From Phalacrocorax aristotelis (taxonomy: Eukaryota; Chordata; Aves; Suliformes; Phalacrocoracidae): DNA of 64,000 nt. The notes beneath the pieces were generated by a model. The model did not search any database. It was not told the DNA's origin and saw only the letters and a program-made list of their open reading frames with translations. Made by a program: the position numbers and the translations under genes. Positions 47,546-61,965 of this stretch are shown one piece after another. The DNA lies in NCBI RefSeq assembly GCF_949628215.1, contig NC_134284.1, positions 6,894,850 to 6,958,849 on the forward strand. The letters are read 5' to 3'. Within the stretch, counting starts at the first letter, position 1, and each line of letters opens with the position of its first letter.

Positions 47546-50500
47546 GTCAGCAGGAAAAAAAAACGTTGGCTGTCTTTGAGTGATATGATAAAATATAAGG
47601 AGCTGGAGGTTTTGATAAAGCATAGAAGGGTTCACATGGAAGCAAAAAAAAAAAAAAAAATTTGACTCAGAATTTCTCTGCGTATTTAGGCAATGACCCC
47701 TGGCATATTTGAAATTACTAACCCCTGAGCACCAGGAGCACCTACTATCTCAGAGACGGATTTGTTAAATTCCCCAGACAACAGCATTGAAGTGTACATA
47801 GCTGCTAACAAGATGGGCAAACTGGACCCAGTGTGGGAAGGCAGGCAGCCCACAGGGTACCAGCTGTAAAATCACAGGACTGCAAAAAAGAAAATATGGC
47901 CTGTAATGTACATACTGCATCAGCTGATATGAAGGCATTAATGAAGTAAAAACCTCTTTGGTCCCTCTTCACCAGGAAATACTGCTTAACTCCAACCAAA
48001 AATTATGACTCATTAGACTCATCTCATCAACTAAAAAAGAGGATTTTTCGTGGAAATTTCTACCTTGAAAATTCCCTCTTTTTTGCTGAAGTATTTTGAA
48101 CATAGAGACAGAGAGAGACAGACTGTGCAAGATAGCATTAGCACTTACGCTTTGGATCAGCTGAAGGAAAGAACAGATAATCTGGTAAAATAAAAACATC
48201 ATCAGTAAATCTACGTATGTATATAGCAAAATATATACATACATGCACAGTAGGCAGACATGTGTATATGTAAGTCATTTATATTTATGTAGTTTAGATA
48301 TTGTAGCTGTGCAAGTCTATTACTGGCATGCTGGATTCACATTAATGGCAAAAACTGCAAGAGCAGCGCAGTACGGTTAGCCTGCTCATCAAGCTGTGAA
48401 GAGTCTCAAGTTCCCAATCTTCCTCCTTAACTTGTTGCTGTATACTAAGCCATGTGAAATGTATGATATTGTATGAAATTTGATGTCACGCTCTCAGCCA
48501 GATGCAGAATAAAAATTGTTGTGTTTCTAAGAGTTTTGCACAATGTCCCCAACGCTAAATGACTTTTGAGAGTAAGAACTGCTACAGATGAGCTAAAGAA
48601 CTAGTCTAGTTAGTTTAAAGACTAGAACAAACCTGCATCCTCAGTCAATCGATAGAGGGGTGATCGTGTAAGGCACCCTGTCAAAAAAGTTTCACTGACA
48701 AGTTATTTGTAGATGATTTTCAAAGCTAAATTCAAGGATATAGCAATCTACTCCTTGGCAGTTCACGAATGAAAGACACAAAAATAGCAAGCTAAATTTG
48801 TTGACTATGCTATTTGTGGGCCTTATTATCCCCGTGGTAATGTCATTCAGTTACAGAGATGTACTCTATATATATATGTGCAAATTACATACATGTGCGT
48901 TTATGTTCTTGCCCACACTTTTGTATCACAAAATACTTCGAGATCACTGCGCCTATCCTTTTTTACAAATACGATGCCCTTAGAGGAAACGTAGGCATCT
49001 CCCTATAGTCTTTCATCTCACTGAATGCATACATGTCTGAAAGCTTTTCAGGATTAGGGCCAATACGCCATTTTAACAGCAATGTGCAATCACACATGGC
49101 AAGTAGATCAGCAACTGAATGCTATAATGGCCTTTTGAGCAAGGGGCTGACTCAGCCTCTTCCACAGCCTGTCGTGCAGGGTTTGCTGTCCAACTCCATA
49201 TCCCCCATTCTGGTGCACCATTCCAGTGGTGACAGGTTTCTGGGTGACTGTTCTGTGGCTCATGATCAGCTGGAGGCTGGCAGAAGGAAGTGCAAAGACG
49301 CTCTGCTCTGCAAATAACAGGCTGCAAAGAGAAGCCGACGTGAACAGAGAGTGTAAATAAGATGGGGAGAAGGAGAATGTCTGCCAAAAACAACATGAGG
49401 CTTTAAAGGCCTGGTTTCACTGCTAAAAAGTCCAAGCCCTAGCTTCTCCACCTCTAACCAAATCAAACTCAGTCACAGCTGATCCCCCTTACTCCGTTCT
49501 TTCCCACACATCACTCTCTAAAAAATGTCATCTCACATCTTTGGGAAGCTTTTAACAAAAGTGAATGTGATCTGAAGCAAGCTGAGAAATGCCGTGTTCC
49601 CAGTACCGCTGCCACTGTCATTGCCAGCATACAGGGCAGTGCCCCACGGCTAGTAACACCTTGCTAGAAGGGAATATGGATGAGCCAACAATGTCACCTG
49701 GAATAATTCAGGCTTTTGTTCTCTTTTGAAATGCCCTGAAAAACTCTGCTTTTGTTTATTTTTTGAAGGGAATGTGCACTGTTTATGCAACCAGACAAGA
49801 ACTCAGTCCTGGAAACCGACACAAGGAGAACATAACATACGTAGCAGAATCTGCTCTAGTACCCTACCAAGATCTGGAACATCACCATAAGTGGGAACAG
49901 ATCCCATTTACTTCCTTTAGTAGACTTTCCATGTAGTAGGGATCCTAACTGTTCAGATTAGCGCTAGGTGAGATTTTGGCATCCCATCTATGTGACTGAG
50001 AACATCCTCTAATTTGTTTGGATTGTTCCCAGGCTTCCAAAAAAGCTCCTGCACATATGTTTGTGAAACACCAAGAAATAGAAATATTGCATGGACCATG
50101 TTTACTTCCCGTTGCAGACATCTAGAGGAGACCAGCTGTCCAGCAAATAAAGGCTAAAAAAAGAGCACTACAATTTCAGCACGAAACGCTGAAGAGAAGT
50201 GTGGAACACCCAGTACCACTGTGGCTGTAGGAGGAGCTGGTGCAGAGAAACCTACTGGCATGGAAGGAAGGGAGGGGGGAACAGCAAAACCTAGAGAGTT
50301 TCAATGGAAAGAGGTGCCATAGAACTGGGTACTGAATTTTTTTTTAATGCCAACAAGCGAGTCTGCAGCCTGGAAACAAGAGCATGTACTAGTTCCAGTG
50401 GAGGAGCTAGCAGGAATCACTGCGCTGCTTCCCTGGGGACAAAGTTCACGTGCCTTTCAAGTTGAAAGCTTTCAAGTTGAAGCTTCCCTGGCTACTGAAT

Positions 50501-52469
50501 TTAGCATTAAGACTTCTTCCTATCATTTTTTCCTCAAACATTTCTGGAAAGCTATCAGAGCATGCAGACCTAGGCCATCACCGCTCATTCCATGCCTGGA
50601 TTGCTCTGCACCTACATGGAGACTTAGAAAGGGAAAGGAGAACAAGAGGGCAAATGAGGACCCAGATATTGTAACCATTGATGTGGTCTGCCCCTTTTTC
50701 TGCTGCTTTAGTAATTTCATATTTCCGCCTATTTTAGTGTTGTTCTGCACTTTTGACTTTGACTGCTTGAAAACTGTTTGTGCTAAATAAAACACCATTT
50801 TTATGGCATTCTACATATGCTTTTTTATTGTGATTATTTTTACATTACAACAGATGTCATTCCTAATTTCCATAGCTTTCTCGGACTTTGAGGGTCATAT
50901 CACCTACGGAGATGCTTTCTGTTTTCAACAGATTGATAAAACAGCTCATCAATATTCCCGTTCTACTTCAAGAAGCTTCTGAGAACACAGCAGGCACCAG
51001 GCAACAGGACAGTGTTTTGCAAGACTAAATAATTTGCAGTGTCCTCTGGTCTTCAGTCTTTCAGATAAGCTCTTCATTCTCATTCCTCAGTTGCCACAAG
51101 GATAAATGAATGCTCTGGGCAGCCATGTATTGATTGCCCAGACAGGATTTCATCAGCCACACCAGAAGAGAGCTCAGTCCTTCAAAATGAACTGCGGGTA
51201 CCCATGCCTAATGCTTAGGTTATTAGAAGGAAATGAGTTTGTAACGAATGCAGAAGGTAACTTGCTTCATCTCAGAGATACAGAGTAGGAGAAAGCATGC
51301 CACTGTTTGGATCAAGATTCATGAATTCAAGCACCACAGACAAAAATCCAGAAAACACATGATGGAAGATGGGAAGCAGGGCTTGACACACATGGTGAAT
51401 ATGATTATGGATCAGGCTGGCTTGCACAGCCAGTTCACAGGCCAAGCCACAGAATACAGCCACTCTTGTTACTATAGATAGGCGGAGGAACCATCTGAAA
51501 CATTTGGCAGAAGACTTCCAGATCACTTAAAAGAAAGCTGTAATTTTTTTAAGTTTCCACATCCATAGTGCCTATTTCTCACAGACTTGTTTTTCAACCA
51601 AGGGCATTTTGTTGTTCTTCCTTCCTTGTAAAGGTAATGTTACTTTAAAACCCACTGAGATTCTCTCACTTTCACATATTCTGTCTGCTGAATCTCCATG
51701 AAATACAGCAGGATATAATGAAGCCTATTACCATTTAGAGACAATATTGAGCAGACGAGCAAAAGGTGACACGCTATCTTTATTGCACTGCTATGTTACT
51801 CACTCATGCCAATTAGTCTTTACTGGATTCATTTGGTGCAATAATACAAAGTGCATGGCATGGAACACATGAAGCCTAGCTCTCAGATACAGTTCAGGAA
51901 GTCCTTATTATTTTCCTAATAACATTTCAGATAATGTCATGAACATCATTATTAGTAGCATCTCAGGGATGGAGCATATAAACGACTTTGCTTTGAATGC
52001 TGTGCAGTTATTCCTAAATTCCTTTTATTTTGAAGAAAGAGGGATTCAGAAAATAAGAAGGAATGCTATACTGACTTGATTGCAAGGTGATAGAGTGTTC
52101 ATGAATACCACCCATTGTGTCAAATGACTCACACATCTGTCAGGTGTGCCGCATTAGCCCACAGAAAGCCTTTTGTACATGTTGTGTCCTATTAAAAAAA
52201 ATTTTGCTTTGTCTCTTGATGTCAATCATGCTGATGGATGGGCCCAAGGTGTTAATGAGTAAGCTTTAAAAAATATTTATGCTCTGCCAAATCTCTGCAT
52301 CACGTCAGTAGGCACTAAGCTAGGCAGTTGGAAGTAACAGAATATTTAGAAAGGACAGCTCTTCTTCTGACTCATTAAGAAAAAAGCATGTTTTTAAGCG
52401 CTCTCTACCAATTCTCTTGAGCCCTTTGTGTTTTTTTATAAACATGATTTAACAACATTGTATCAGTTT
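47546..52469. other. mostly AT-rich non-coding DNA
   Basis: No gene supported. It contains an A-run at about 47646-47660, overlapping 94- and 107-codon frames on opposite strands at 49033-49396 and the 147-codon frame at 50347-50790. The stop codon of the last frame overlaps an AATAAA (50786-50791). None shows a known domain. Confidence 0.5.
50454..50483. repeat. 15-bp tandem duplication
   Basis: CTTTCAAGTTGAAAG at 50454-50468 is followed directly by CTTTCAAGTTGAAGC at 50469-50483. The repeated TTCAAGTTGAA is nearly self-complementary. Confidence 0.85.
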
Positions 52470-52590
52470 ACCTAAAACAGATTAACTCCAAGTGACTTTG
52501 ATACTTCTCCAGTTACACTTGCCTTTACATTTTGCTAAGTGTAAAGTCTAAAATCAATGAGCCAAATTCTTGAGTTACTCCAGATTTTTT
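52470..52590. repeat. probable third relic of the self-complementary repeat family
   Basis: GATTAACTCCAAGTGACTTTGATA, CTCCAGTTACACTTG, CTAAGTGTAAA and GAGCCAAATTCTTGAGTTACTCCAG follow the same order of partly complementary motifs as the copies near 36.6 and 54.7 kb, in the opposite sense at the right end. Divergence is high and the call rests on motif order only. Confidence 0.3.
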
Positions 52591-54632
52591 TCTGGGTAAC
52601 TAAGACAGACATTTTAACACATTCTGTTTAGTACGTGTCATGCAATACTTTCAATTTTATTCTGCCGTGGAAATAATATAACAGAAGAGTGTCTAACTGT
52701 GAGATACTAGAATTGTCGTTTGGGGGGAATCAAGTGTGACTCGCAGTTTCTCAGAATTAAACCCAGAAAAGACTGCTTTGACTGCCCTGTTGGGTATCTT
52801 CCAGAGCAGAGCCCAGCACGCTTCCTACATTACTCTCTAGCTACAGCATACCTTCCAAAGAAGTGTACCATCTTGCTTTCAAGATGCAGGTTGTGGTGCG
52901 CTCTCTTTGTTCGGATGGTTACTGACTCCGGCTAAATCTCAATCGATTAAGCTAAAATTCTAGAGATCGGATCATTTATGCCTTTGTTCCTCTAAAAATG
53001 ATCTACTCACAATTACCTAAGCACTGGAGATGGGTAAGGTGGTGGTAATTTTTAAGTTTGTGTGAAATGTCTCTTTTTCAGTGTAGAATTTTAAATGACT
53101 TCATCTTGACCAATTCTATAGTCACAGGAACCTTTTCTTAAAAGTTTTCAGGAGAAAAAGTACTTTTCAAATATAGTCTATTTCAATAATTTTCATCCAG
53201 CTGTGAAACTACTGAAAGTGACAACGCAGCAGTCACTTTTTTCATTAACTTTGTGCTACATTTAATTTTTTAAAAATCCTATTCTGTGAATAAACTAAGC
53301 ATCCATATTCCAAAACACATACTGAATACAGATTCTGATTAGGTTCAGTGTTTTTTCATGGCACTACGTTTCTGGAGAACCTAGGACTAAAAAAGAATCT
53401 CATCTAAACCCAGTACTGGATTTTTTGTAGTTTCCTTATTAGTGAAACAATGAAAATACATGTTATGTATGGTTGGGGGGAGTCATATATGTCATAACAT
53501 ACAGCATTGTGCATTGCAGATGTGATCAGGAAGAAATCACATTTTTAAGAATGCTTAGAGCTTTATGTAGATAGTTCACTGTCAGAACTTTTAAAAATGT
53601 AATTGCAGAAAAAGTATTTATAAAATAATTTCTTTTTCATTCTGGTGTCTACAACCTCTTTTATCTAGGTAATTTGACTACAGAGATTCCTTTTCAGCCT
53701 TAAAAACTATAAAGGGACTGATTAGAACTGGACACCAAATATTTCTTCCATTCCCGGAAGAAAATTGAGATTCAGAGAAAATTTCTCAGCCTGACTCTGG
53801 ATGAAAAAAAAGTCAAAGCCCAGAAAATATCTGAAAACCAATGAACCGAAAACAAACTCAGCATAAGTCTACCACGGTGCTTTATTGTTTTATTTCTGTT
53901 TCAGTTCGTTTTCTCTTCTTACTATTTCTAGCTTAAAATTGTAAATAAAACAGCTCCTGAAATTGGAAAGGAGATTTAAATTTTAAAACTAACACAGAGC
54001 ATTTCACTAACATTGGACTTATTCCTGGAAGCTGAAAAAGAAAAATGCATTTGAAAAATATTTTCCTATCAGTAGTGTCTTGTTTCAGTGAATCATGGTT
54101 TTCCAGCAAAAAAAAAAAAGAACACTAAAAACGTTTTCACCCTCCAACAAAAATGTTCAGGTTTTCCGTCTCATTTTTGTAATATTAACGATTTTAATAT
54201 GTTACCAAATGGAGTAGATTAGTTTTTCCTCTGAAGAGCATATGTTAATGCCAAGCCCTGGGTTGATTGACAGCAACGATGATCAAAGATGCTACCTAAA
54301 TTGCTTTTCTATTCTTATTGCTAGTGTATTTCCCAAAGGACTCAAACCAAAGACTCAAGCTACACACCAGCATTAGCAAGACTGAAAATGTTTCTGAGCA
54401 GATCCTCAACTAGTGAAACTTGGCACTGCTCCACTGACTTCTTGTTTTCACTCCTTCTCCTTCTGTCTCGCTTGTGCTTATGTGTGGGCTGCTGCCCTGC
54501 CTTAGACATTTTTTGAGGAACAGACTCACAGCAAGCAAAGCAGATAAATTAAATAGGTAGAAACTTTTAAGCAACAACAACCTAAAAATAAAACTAGTTA
54601 CAAAATAATAGTATTTATTTGTGCTGGAACAC
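52591..54632. other. AT-rich non-coding DNA
   Basis: No exon or recognisable repeat other than short A-runs (for example about 54108-54119). Frames stay at or below about 71 codons apart from the one overlapping the next repeat relic. Confidence 0.55.
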
Positions 54633-54768
54633 CGGACTAAATTTTCAGCTGGTATAAACAAGGATAGGTCTATTGCTGGAGGTGGAGCTAGACCAAGTGA
54701 CATCAAATTACTATCTACTTTTATTGTCTCCAAAGGAGCTACACCAGCTAATGAGGATCTTGCCCGCT
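54633..54768. repeat. relic of the self-complementary interspersed repeat
   Basis: It starts with CGGACTAAATTTTCAGCTGGTATAAA-like sequence and ends with GGAGCTACACCAGCTAATGAGGATCTTGCCC. These ends are roughly complementary to each other, as in the 36.6-kb copy. The interior is longer than in that copy. A 124-codon minus-strand frame passing through it is not a gene. Confidence 0.5.
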
Positions 54769-57700
54769 TTATTAAATTAATCAAAATTATGTGCTACTGT
54801 GTGTATGACAGTTATGTTCTGAGAAGAGATGAGAAATCTCTCTGAAACTAAAGACACTTAATTCTCCCCTTTGTAACACTGTTGTAAATCACCAATAGTA
54901 CAGCTTTAAACAATGTCAGCATAAAACTGACAGGGATGACATAAATACCAGCACAAGAAAAACAGGAATTTCCCAGAATTAAGCAAAAAGACCAGGACTT
55001 AACTATGCTTTTAAAAGCTATGGCATGAGAGTCTGTAACACCAACTTACTAGATATCTCTGATTTTTAGCTGTAAAGAAAAGGTGGTGTTTTTCTGTTGA
55101 GAGAGAGAAAGGGAGATCTCCAAGAACCAGCAATCATGTTGCTGTGGCTTCATTAGCCAGTGTTTGCCTAAGACCACAACAATGTTTTTTTAACTTTGCT
55201 CTGAAAGCTGACCCTCTGTGTGAGCAATAGTGGTGTTGGACTAATGAGGGTGGATGTTTTTTCTGTTTTCTGTAATCTCTATTCTAATCATTGGCACAGG
55301 TGATTTTATGTACTGTGTGCCCACAAGTAAATAAGAGAAATTAAGAAAGCTTGTGGTGCACAAAATGTGAAAGATTTTGAACTAAAAGTTCTCCATCACT
55401 GTACTTCTTATTTTTGTTTTGTCTTCAATCTGATTTTAAAACTAGTTCTTGCACTAGGGCATCTTCTGTTTCTGGTCTTTGCTATTTAGAAATTACAAAT
55501 AAAGGAAGGAGCAATCTCTGAGACAGAAGAAAAGAACGTATTCTAAAGGCTAAAGTAAGGTATACTTTCAAAACCAGTAAATCCTTCGAAAAAAAAATAA
55601 TTGCAGAAAAAAATGATGCACACGCTATTTAACTGTTGGATTTGACTGAATCCTTCAGACCCTGATGCTTGGCCCTGTCTTTAAGAATCCGAGATGTGGT
55701 TCAATCTGGGCAAGAGGCTCAGCTAGCGTTTCAGTAAGCCCAGCCTCCCCATGGTTCGGTGTCTTTACTCCAAGCTGAGAGAAAAAGCAGGACAGTAGAC
55801 CCTGGTCTGAAGAGTACAGAATGTGTTGTTCTAGATGTTGGAGTCAGTATGAGCTATTTGCAGTTCCAGTGGGGTATTTCTTTGTTTCATGAGGAATTGC
55901 TTGGCGAAGTCAGTAAGATGGAAGGGGTAAGTGTGTTAGTTTTTCCACCAGCATTGGATGTCTTGGAATCATAGTGCCTCAAACAGAATTAACTGAGACA
56001 CGGTTTAAATGGTGCTAAACTAAACCTTAGTCTCAGTTTTGGTTGCTCAAGTGTTCAGGAACTTGAGGTTCATTCCAGATAACCAGAAATTCCTTAACAT
56101 AGTATAAGGAAGTTGCCTCTTACTCATGCACAGAAATGGAAATTGACTCCCCAGCTTGCTGCAGTTGAAATGAAGATATTTCTACATCATAGTGGTTTAA
56201 ACCTACTAAATATAGGTTATAACTGTTCTGTATAGCAGATGTTATACCAATAGGCAAGCTGTATGACAGGATTGAGTCACTTGGAGTGTGAAGATCTAAT
56301 TGCAGTTGGTCATGCTGTAGATACTTAAGAAATCCCTAAGAACGGTAAAACCGGAAAGGCAGATGAGCAGAAGAGAGGGCATATATCACTGTGCACATCG
56401 GTAGAACCAGGCATTTTACTGGGCTGCAGTGGAAATAATTTCTTTCATCACAATGTTGTGGGACAGGGGACAGACAGCTACTGAGCTCCCTTGCATCCAA
56501 TTCGGTAATAATGATCTTTGAAAACTATATATTAGTAATTTAAATAAATCAGTCAAAGGGATGTAGGGTATTTTCTATGGCCCAGTGTTTTCTAAAGCAA
56601 ATATATCCTTCAGTTTAACTTAGCACTTCTAAATAGGTAACTGAATTTTGAGATAACTGTCTTGGTAGACAGAATAGACTGGATGTGAGGAAACCCGAAG
56701 TATCTGGTTAAAGCTATTCTGGTATGATAGCCTTCAACTAATGAACAAGGTGTCCAATATCTTGACAGAGTAAAAATATTAAACACAGCACAAGGCCAGA
56801 TAAGGGTTAAGGAGGTGGAAGATGCATAAAGGCATACCTATAAAAGGGATTCCGTGCAACTGGTGGCCACATCTGAGAGATGAAAAAGTCAGCAGAAGGC
56901 CAAAGGATCTCAGTGATCAGAAAATCACCAAATTCAGAGGACAGTGGTAGGCATCCTATGGGGCTTTCAGCAGAAGGAGAGAAAATAAGTCTACCCATAA
57001 TTGTGTAAACTATGTCTATTTAACCCTTCCCCAAAGAACTCAAATTAGTAACCCATGATAACAAGCTATGAAGTAGTCTGTATTCACGCTCTTGGTACAC
57101 CTTACATAACTACCATTAGTTACAGTTATGTATGATTACAAATAAAGTTACAGCCCTCAGGTTCGAATCAGGCTTCTCATCGGAAATGCAAGTCCAAATT
57201 AACAATATCGAGATCATAAGAAAGGAATTAGAGAGTGACTATTTTAGAAATATATTCATCAAAAGAAATATTGCCAGTGCTATTTCAATGTAAGGAGATA
57301 AATGAGAAAAATATAAATGTACAGGGCAAAGATAGAAAGCAGAAGACACAATCTTTAGCCAGTCTAAAGCACAGAGACGGCATCACTGGAAGGTGAACGG
57401 TATCTATCTAAAGATAAAAAAGCTGAAGGACATGATACAGAAAAATCACCTAGAATTTAACAAGGCCTTATATCATTAGAGATTTAAAAAACGAAGTGTG
57501 AACTTAAAATCAATCAGCCCTTTTCAATAGCAATCAATGTCCAAAAAAAAAAGGAGAACTAAAACCCCAATGTCTCCCAATGAGCAAATGTGGTGATAAT
57601 ACCTAGCCATATAACTAACTGCGGAGATGCCTAGGTAGGCGGTCTAATACAGTTTATACAGTGTTGACAGCATCTTAGCTTTTCTCGTAAATGCATGTGG

Positions 57701-60700
57701 GGTTTTTAGGTTATTTTATTGCTGCCTGATCAGTGAGAATCAGACATTCTCATATTTAGCCGTGCTTTTAAGAGACACTTAATTTTGCTTTTTCACCTAT
57801 TTCATTTTTACCTAATGCTAGAGATGCATGATATATCCATTTTTTTTCATTGAAATATCTATTCAGAATTTTGCTTACATGTCCAGACACCCACACTTCC
57901 CCTGGGTGATCTAGCTTCTCTGTCCTGATGACTTCCTTTTACTGATGCAGCTATAAAATAACCCCAAAAATTCAGACCCCGGTTAACACAAAAATTCAAA
58001 CTTGTCCAATAAATTTTATAACACCACCTATTCTATAAGACAGTTCCCTTGATTTTTTGTAATCATTGTGGCTCCACATTCACGCCTTTAACAATTTGTA
58101 AAAAGTAGTAATTTACAATGGCATCCTTTAATCAAATGTCAGGGTCAGCATATTCTAATGTATTATATTTAATAGCAATCAAGACAGTTCATAGAAGACA
58201 CGGAAAGGAAAAGTAGTGATTGGTGATGAAAAGAAGTCAGCAATGGAAACCTTAGACTACTGAAGGGCAAAGGTTACCTCCCACTGGAAACCACTCTTCC
58301 TGAGCTGGTATGTGCCTGCAGAAAATAAAGAAAAGAAAAATTATTATTAATGAGGCCTCCATGAGAGAATTACATTTGCAGGCATTAAGAAATCAACCAG
58401 CAGAGGAGAAAAGCATGAAGTGATTCCAAACAAATGAAGGCTGAGCTGTATTCAGCTGCACTATCTCTTCCCGAGGAGGAAGAGACAATCTTGGAGCAAA
58501 CAGAGCATTTGTCAGTCATCAGGGCTTTAATGGAAAGAAATGGCTGTAAGACTTTTTTGCAATAACCACAGAAAGATGAACTGTATTTAGACTTGTCAGG
58601 CATCTAGGCTTGATCCAGACTGTCGAGGTTACAGGGTGTTTCTCATGAGGGACTGCAGTGCAACCTGAACCAGTTATGCATGGGTCACAAGAGATGCTGC
58701 ACATTTAATGAATTTTTTGTTCTATTATATGTGAAATTTCAGGTAAGACCCAGCTTCCCTGGCACTTCGGGACCATGTAACTAGACAGAAAACATAGTCA
58801 GGGCACTCAGGGGAGTATATACCCCTGGTACAGATACTGTAAGTTTTGGGGTAGGAGTGGGGTAGGATCAGACTGGTAAATCTGGCAAGTCCCAGTGCAC
58901 CATGCAGCATGCCAGGAACAGTCCCAGAGCTACTGGATTTGCACTCTCAGCACAGAACCACGATCCCTTTTTGCTTCTTTCTTGCTCTGTGTGATACTCA
59001 GTGAATTCAGGAATGAATGATGGCTCTTCCCCTTCCCTTCCCTCCTCTCTCACCCATTTTTCCTTCGCTGGCTGATGGGAAGATGCATACTCTCTTAAAT
59101 CATAGCCACCCTATAAGAACACCGTCAGGCTCCGTGGACAAAAATAGAGCCTCGTAAACTGTGTTTGTGTAAGAGAGTGACTGAATCATCACTGATATCA
59201 GTAGATATGGGAACTCATAGCCTATAAATCCTAATAGCTTCTCCTCAGTCTAGTGTTCTTGGTATTACTCACACGCACACAATTTTTCATGAAAAGGCTC
59301 TGCTCATTTCAAGGTATTTTTAGGATCTGAAATGACCTCCCAACTGATACACTACTTGTCATGCATTCAGGTTAATCTTCAGAACTTCAGGAGCTCAGAT
59401 CTCTAAAGATGCTTTGTTTCACCAGACTTCCATATTCTTCTCAGACTTTTCATCTCAACCCAATCCTTATGTAGCCTGTGGCTTTTCTGAGGTCCTTAGA
59501 TTGCCTTCTGTTTCTCATTGTCTCTGAACCCTCATTTTTAATTCTTTTCCAATGTCCCCCTAGCCTTTCTCTCCTACAGAGCCACTGTGAGTACAAACAA
59601 GCCATCCTTTAACTTATCATTCTTCTGCTACTGGTGTACATCATCAGGCAACCTCAGTGCTTCAGGAACCAATTGCATCACCAGTACCCACCTGCCCAAA
59701 AGACTGAATGAAAAAATTTCTTCCAGAATTCTTTGATTCATTCTCCTATGGTAGCCTCACATCCAATATGACAGCTTTGAGCAAGCTTGAGTGGACAATA
59801 TCAAGTAAGAAGGATTACTACTTGATCTATTAAGTTAAAAGAGAAGCTTTACTGTAAAGCACAAAAGGGTTGTTATTTTTAATCTCTGTTGCTGCAAATG
59901 TGTTTTGCAGTTAGGAATATTCATTTCAGAAGGATAAACTTCTGAGAGCTCATTTTGGAATTTTTTCTCCAGGTGTCCTTCCTACTGCTTTGATTCTCCT
60001 CTATAGCAGAATCACAAGGTAAACATTCATCATCAGATTACATGGCCCAGTGATTCCGAATATTACCTGATTACTTCACTTCCCAGACTCAGGGTACACA
60101 ATGACATTCTTCAAAACTAATTGAGAAGTACAGATAGAAAGATAGCCAGTAATACTTGGGAGGGGGGATACCATTACTGGAAAAAATCCTGGAAAATTAT
60201 TTTCTAAAAGACACATGAAAATTATTTGGTTGCCCCTCAGACATCAAGGAATAAGGCCACTCACTATACCCTGATGTTTTAATGTAACAAAAGACTGTGC
60301 AGCTAATGTACACTGGAGCAATACTATGGACCAGAACTATTTCTTAGTTTCTGAACAGATTCATGAGCATTTTCATTGCTTTGCTTATAAAAAGTATACA
60401 CCTGGAGAAAATGTTCAGTCATTTAAAATACTGGGATGAAATGCTTTAAAGGTTGTGAGGTTCCATTCTCACCTTTACCTGTAGCATTACATCGGGCAGG
60501 TTGGTGACGCACGTTATGTTGTATTACAATTAATTTTACGGGACAGGCAGTTAATTCTGTAAATAAAATACACCTCACTAACAAAAGACAATTGAAAAAA
60601 TAATACAGTGCAATTGACTGGAAAGAGCAATAGCCTTCAGGTAACACCCAGAGAAAATGATACTCCAGGGTTGGAATATTAATGAAAAGTTCAATTAAAA

Positions 60701-61965
60701 TCTACAACAGAAAAGCCTAAATCACCAGCCTTTGAAGTTTTTCCTCATTTTCACTTAGGAAATGCCACAAAAGAAGCCTTGGTAGTGTACTATACAAGAA
60801 TATAAAGTACATGTAAACGTTCCTCTTAACCTTTGCTTTAAAAACCTGACACTTTTATATTCTGGGAAAAAATACTGAATCACTTCTGCCTCTGTGATTT
60901 TGAAATCCACATTTTTAAGAAATAAACTACCCAACATCAAATATATATAAATCAGACTAATATCAAAAGACAATGTCAAAGTCAGGCTTGAGGCAAATAA
61001 GTGTGGTTCCACTTTTGCCAATAGACTGTTTTGAAACTGGTGTACTGTTATTTTTATAGACTATCAAGATAATTTTTAAGCACACTAAATTAAGTGGTGA
61101 ATACACTCCTAACAAAATGTTCTCTTTGAAAACCTCCATTGAAATACAAGGAGTGGGCAGCTCATACTGCTAGGTGAATGTGATATGAATTACTTTAAGA
61201 AGATACAGTGAGTCTGAAATTATCGTCAATTAGAGTTGCCAAATTAAGTACAAAAAAATAATGGACAAGATATGGAGGTGGGAGTTATGGAGATATAGTT
61301 ACTACTAAAAATACAGGCAAAGCTGTAAAGGCATCATGACACAGTACCTATGATTTGCTTATTATTCAGCATCTATTAAAATATCAGCTTTTTAAGAACT
61401 TATATTCTTTTGATTTCCTAGATCTAATAGTTGGTAAAACATTCTTCTACTGGTCCCAGTACTGAATGGCTTCATTTCATGCTACATTTTTAGTGTCAGC
61501 GTTAAAAAGATTATTGTTAAGGAACTCATCATTTGGCAGATGGTATCTTATTTGTATGTATACTGACTGCATGTGTTTTGTCAACCTAAAATTATTATTT
61601 TAAAATCTATCCATTAAAGCATCTCTTGAAAAATTGGAACTAATCAAATCCACAAGAACCAGTACTTTTACTAGTTGTCCAGGCTTCTTCATAAGAGTTC
61701 ATCATGCATTTTCTTATGCCACCATCTGCTAAGGACAAACATAAATTTGGGTTCTTTTGAATGATTCTACTACTTCAAGCTATTTCCTCTGCTATAAAAA
61801 ATTCCTTTGGAAAAAAAAAAAAGGCGGGGGGGGAAGTAAAATTTGTCAGCTGTTTGTTTGCAGAAAGCTCTTTATTGATTAGCAGCACTAGAACTGATTT
61901 TAAAATACTTACCCAGAGACTTGTAAGAAAATATATGCCCAAATTTTTGCAATCTCAGGATTCAA
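54769..61965. other. AT-rich non-coding DNA
   Basis: No gene recognised in about 7.2 kb. The longest frames are 88 codons (60755-61021, minus) and 75 codons or fewer elsewhere. A small imperfect hairpin (CAGGGGAGTATATACCCCTG) lies near 58808-58827, and a GGTTCGAATCA motif at 57160-57170 is a tRNA B-box look-alike without an A box. Confidence 0.55.

Noticed and set aside
50347..50790. 147-codon plus-strand frame with AATAAA overlapping its stop
   Set aside because: A frame of this length is expected about once or twice by chance here. There is no known motif, and AATAAA is common in AT-rich DNA.
57160..57170. GGTTCGAATCA, a tRNA B-box look-alike
   Set aside because: No A box at the right distance, no cloverleaf and no terminator. 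A similar GGTTTGAATCC at about 16593-16603 fails the same test.
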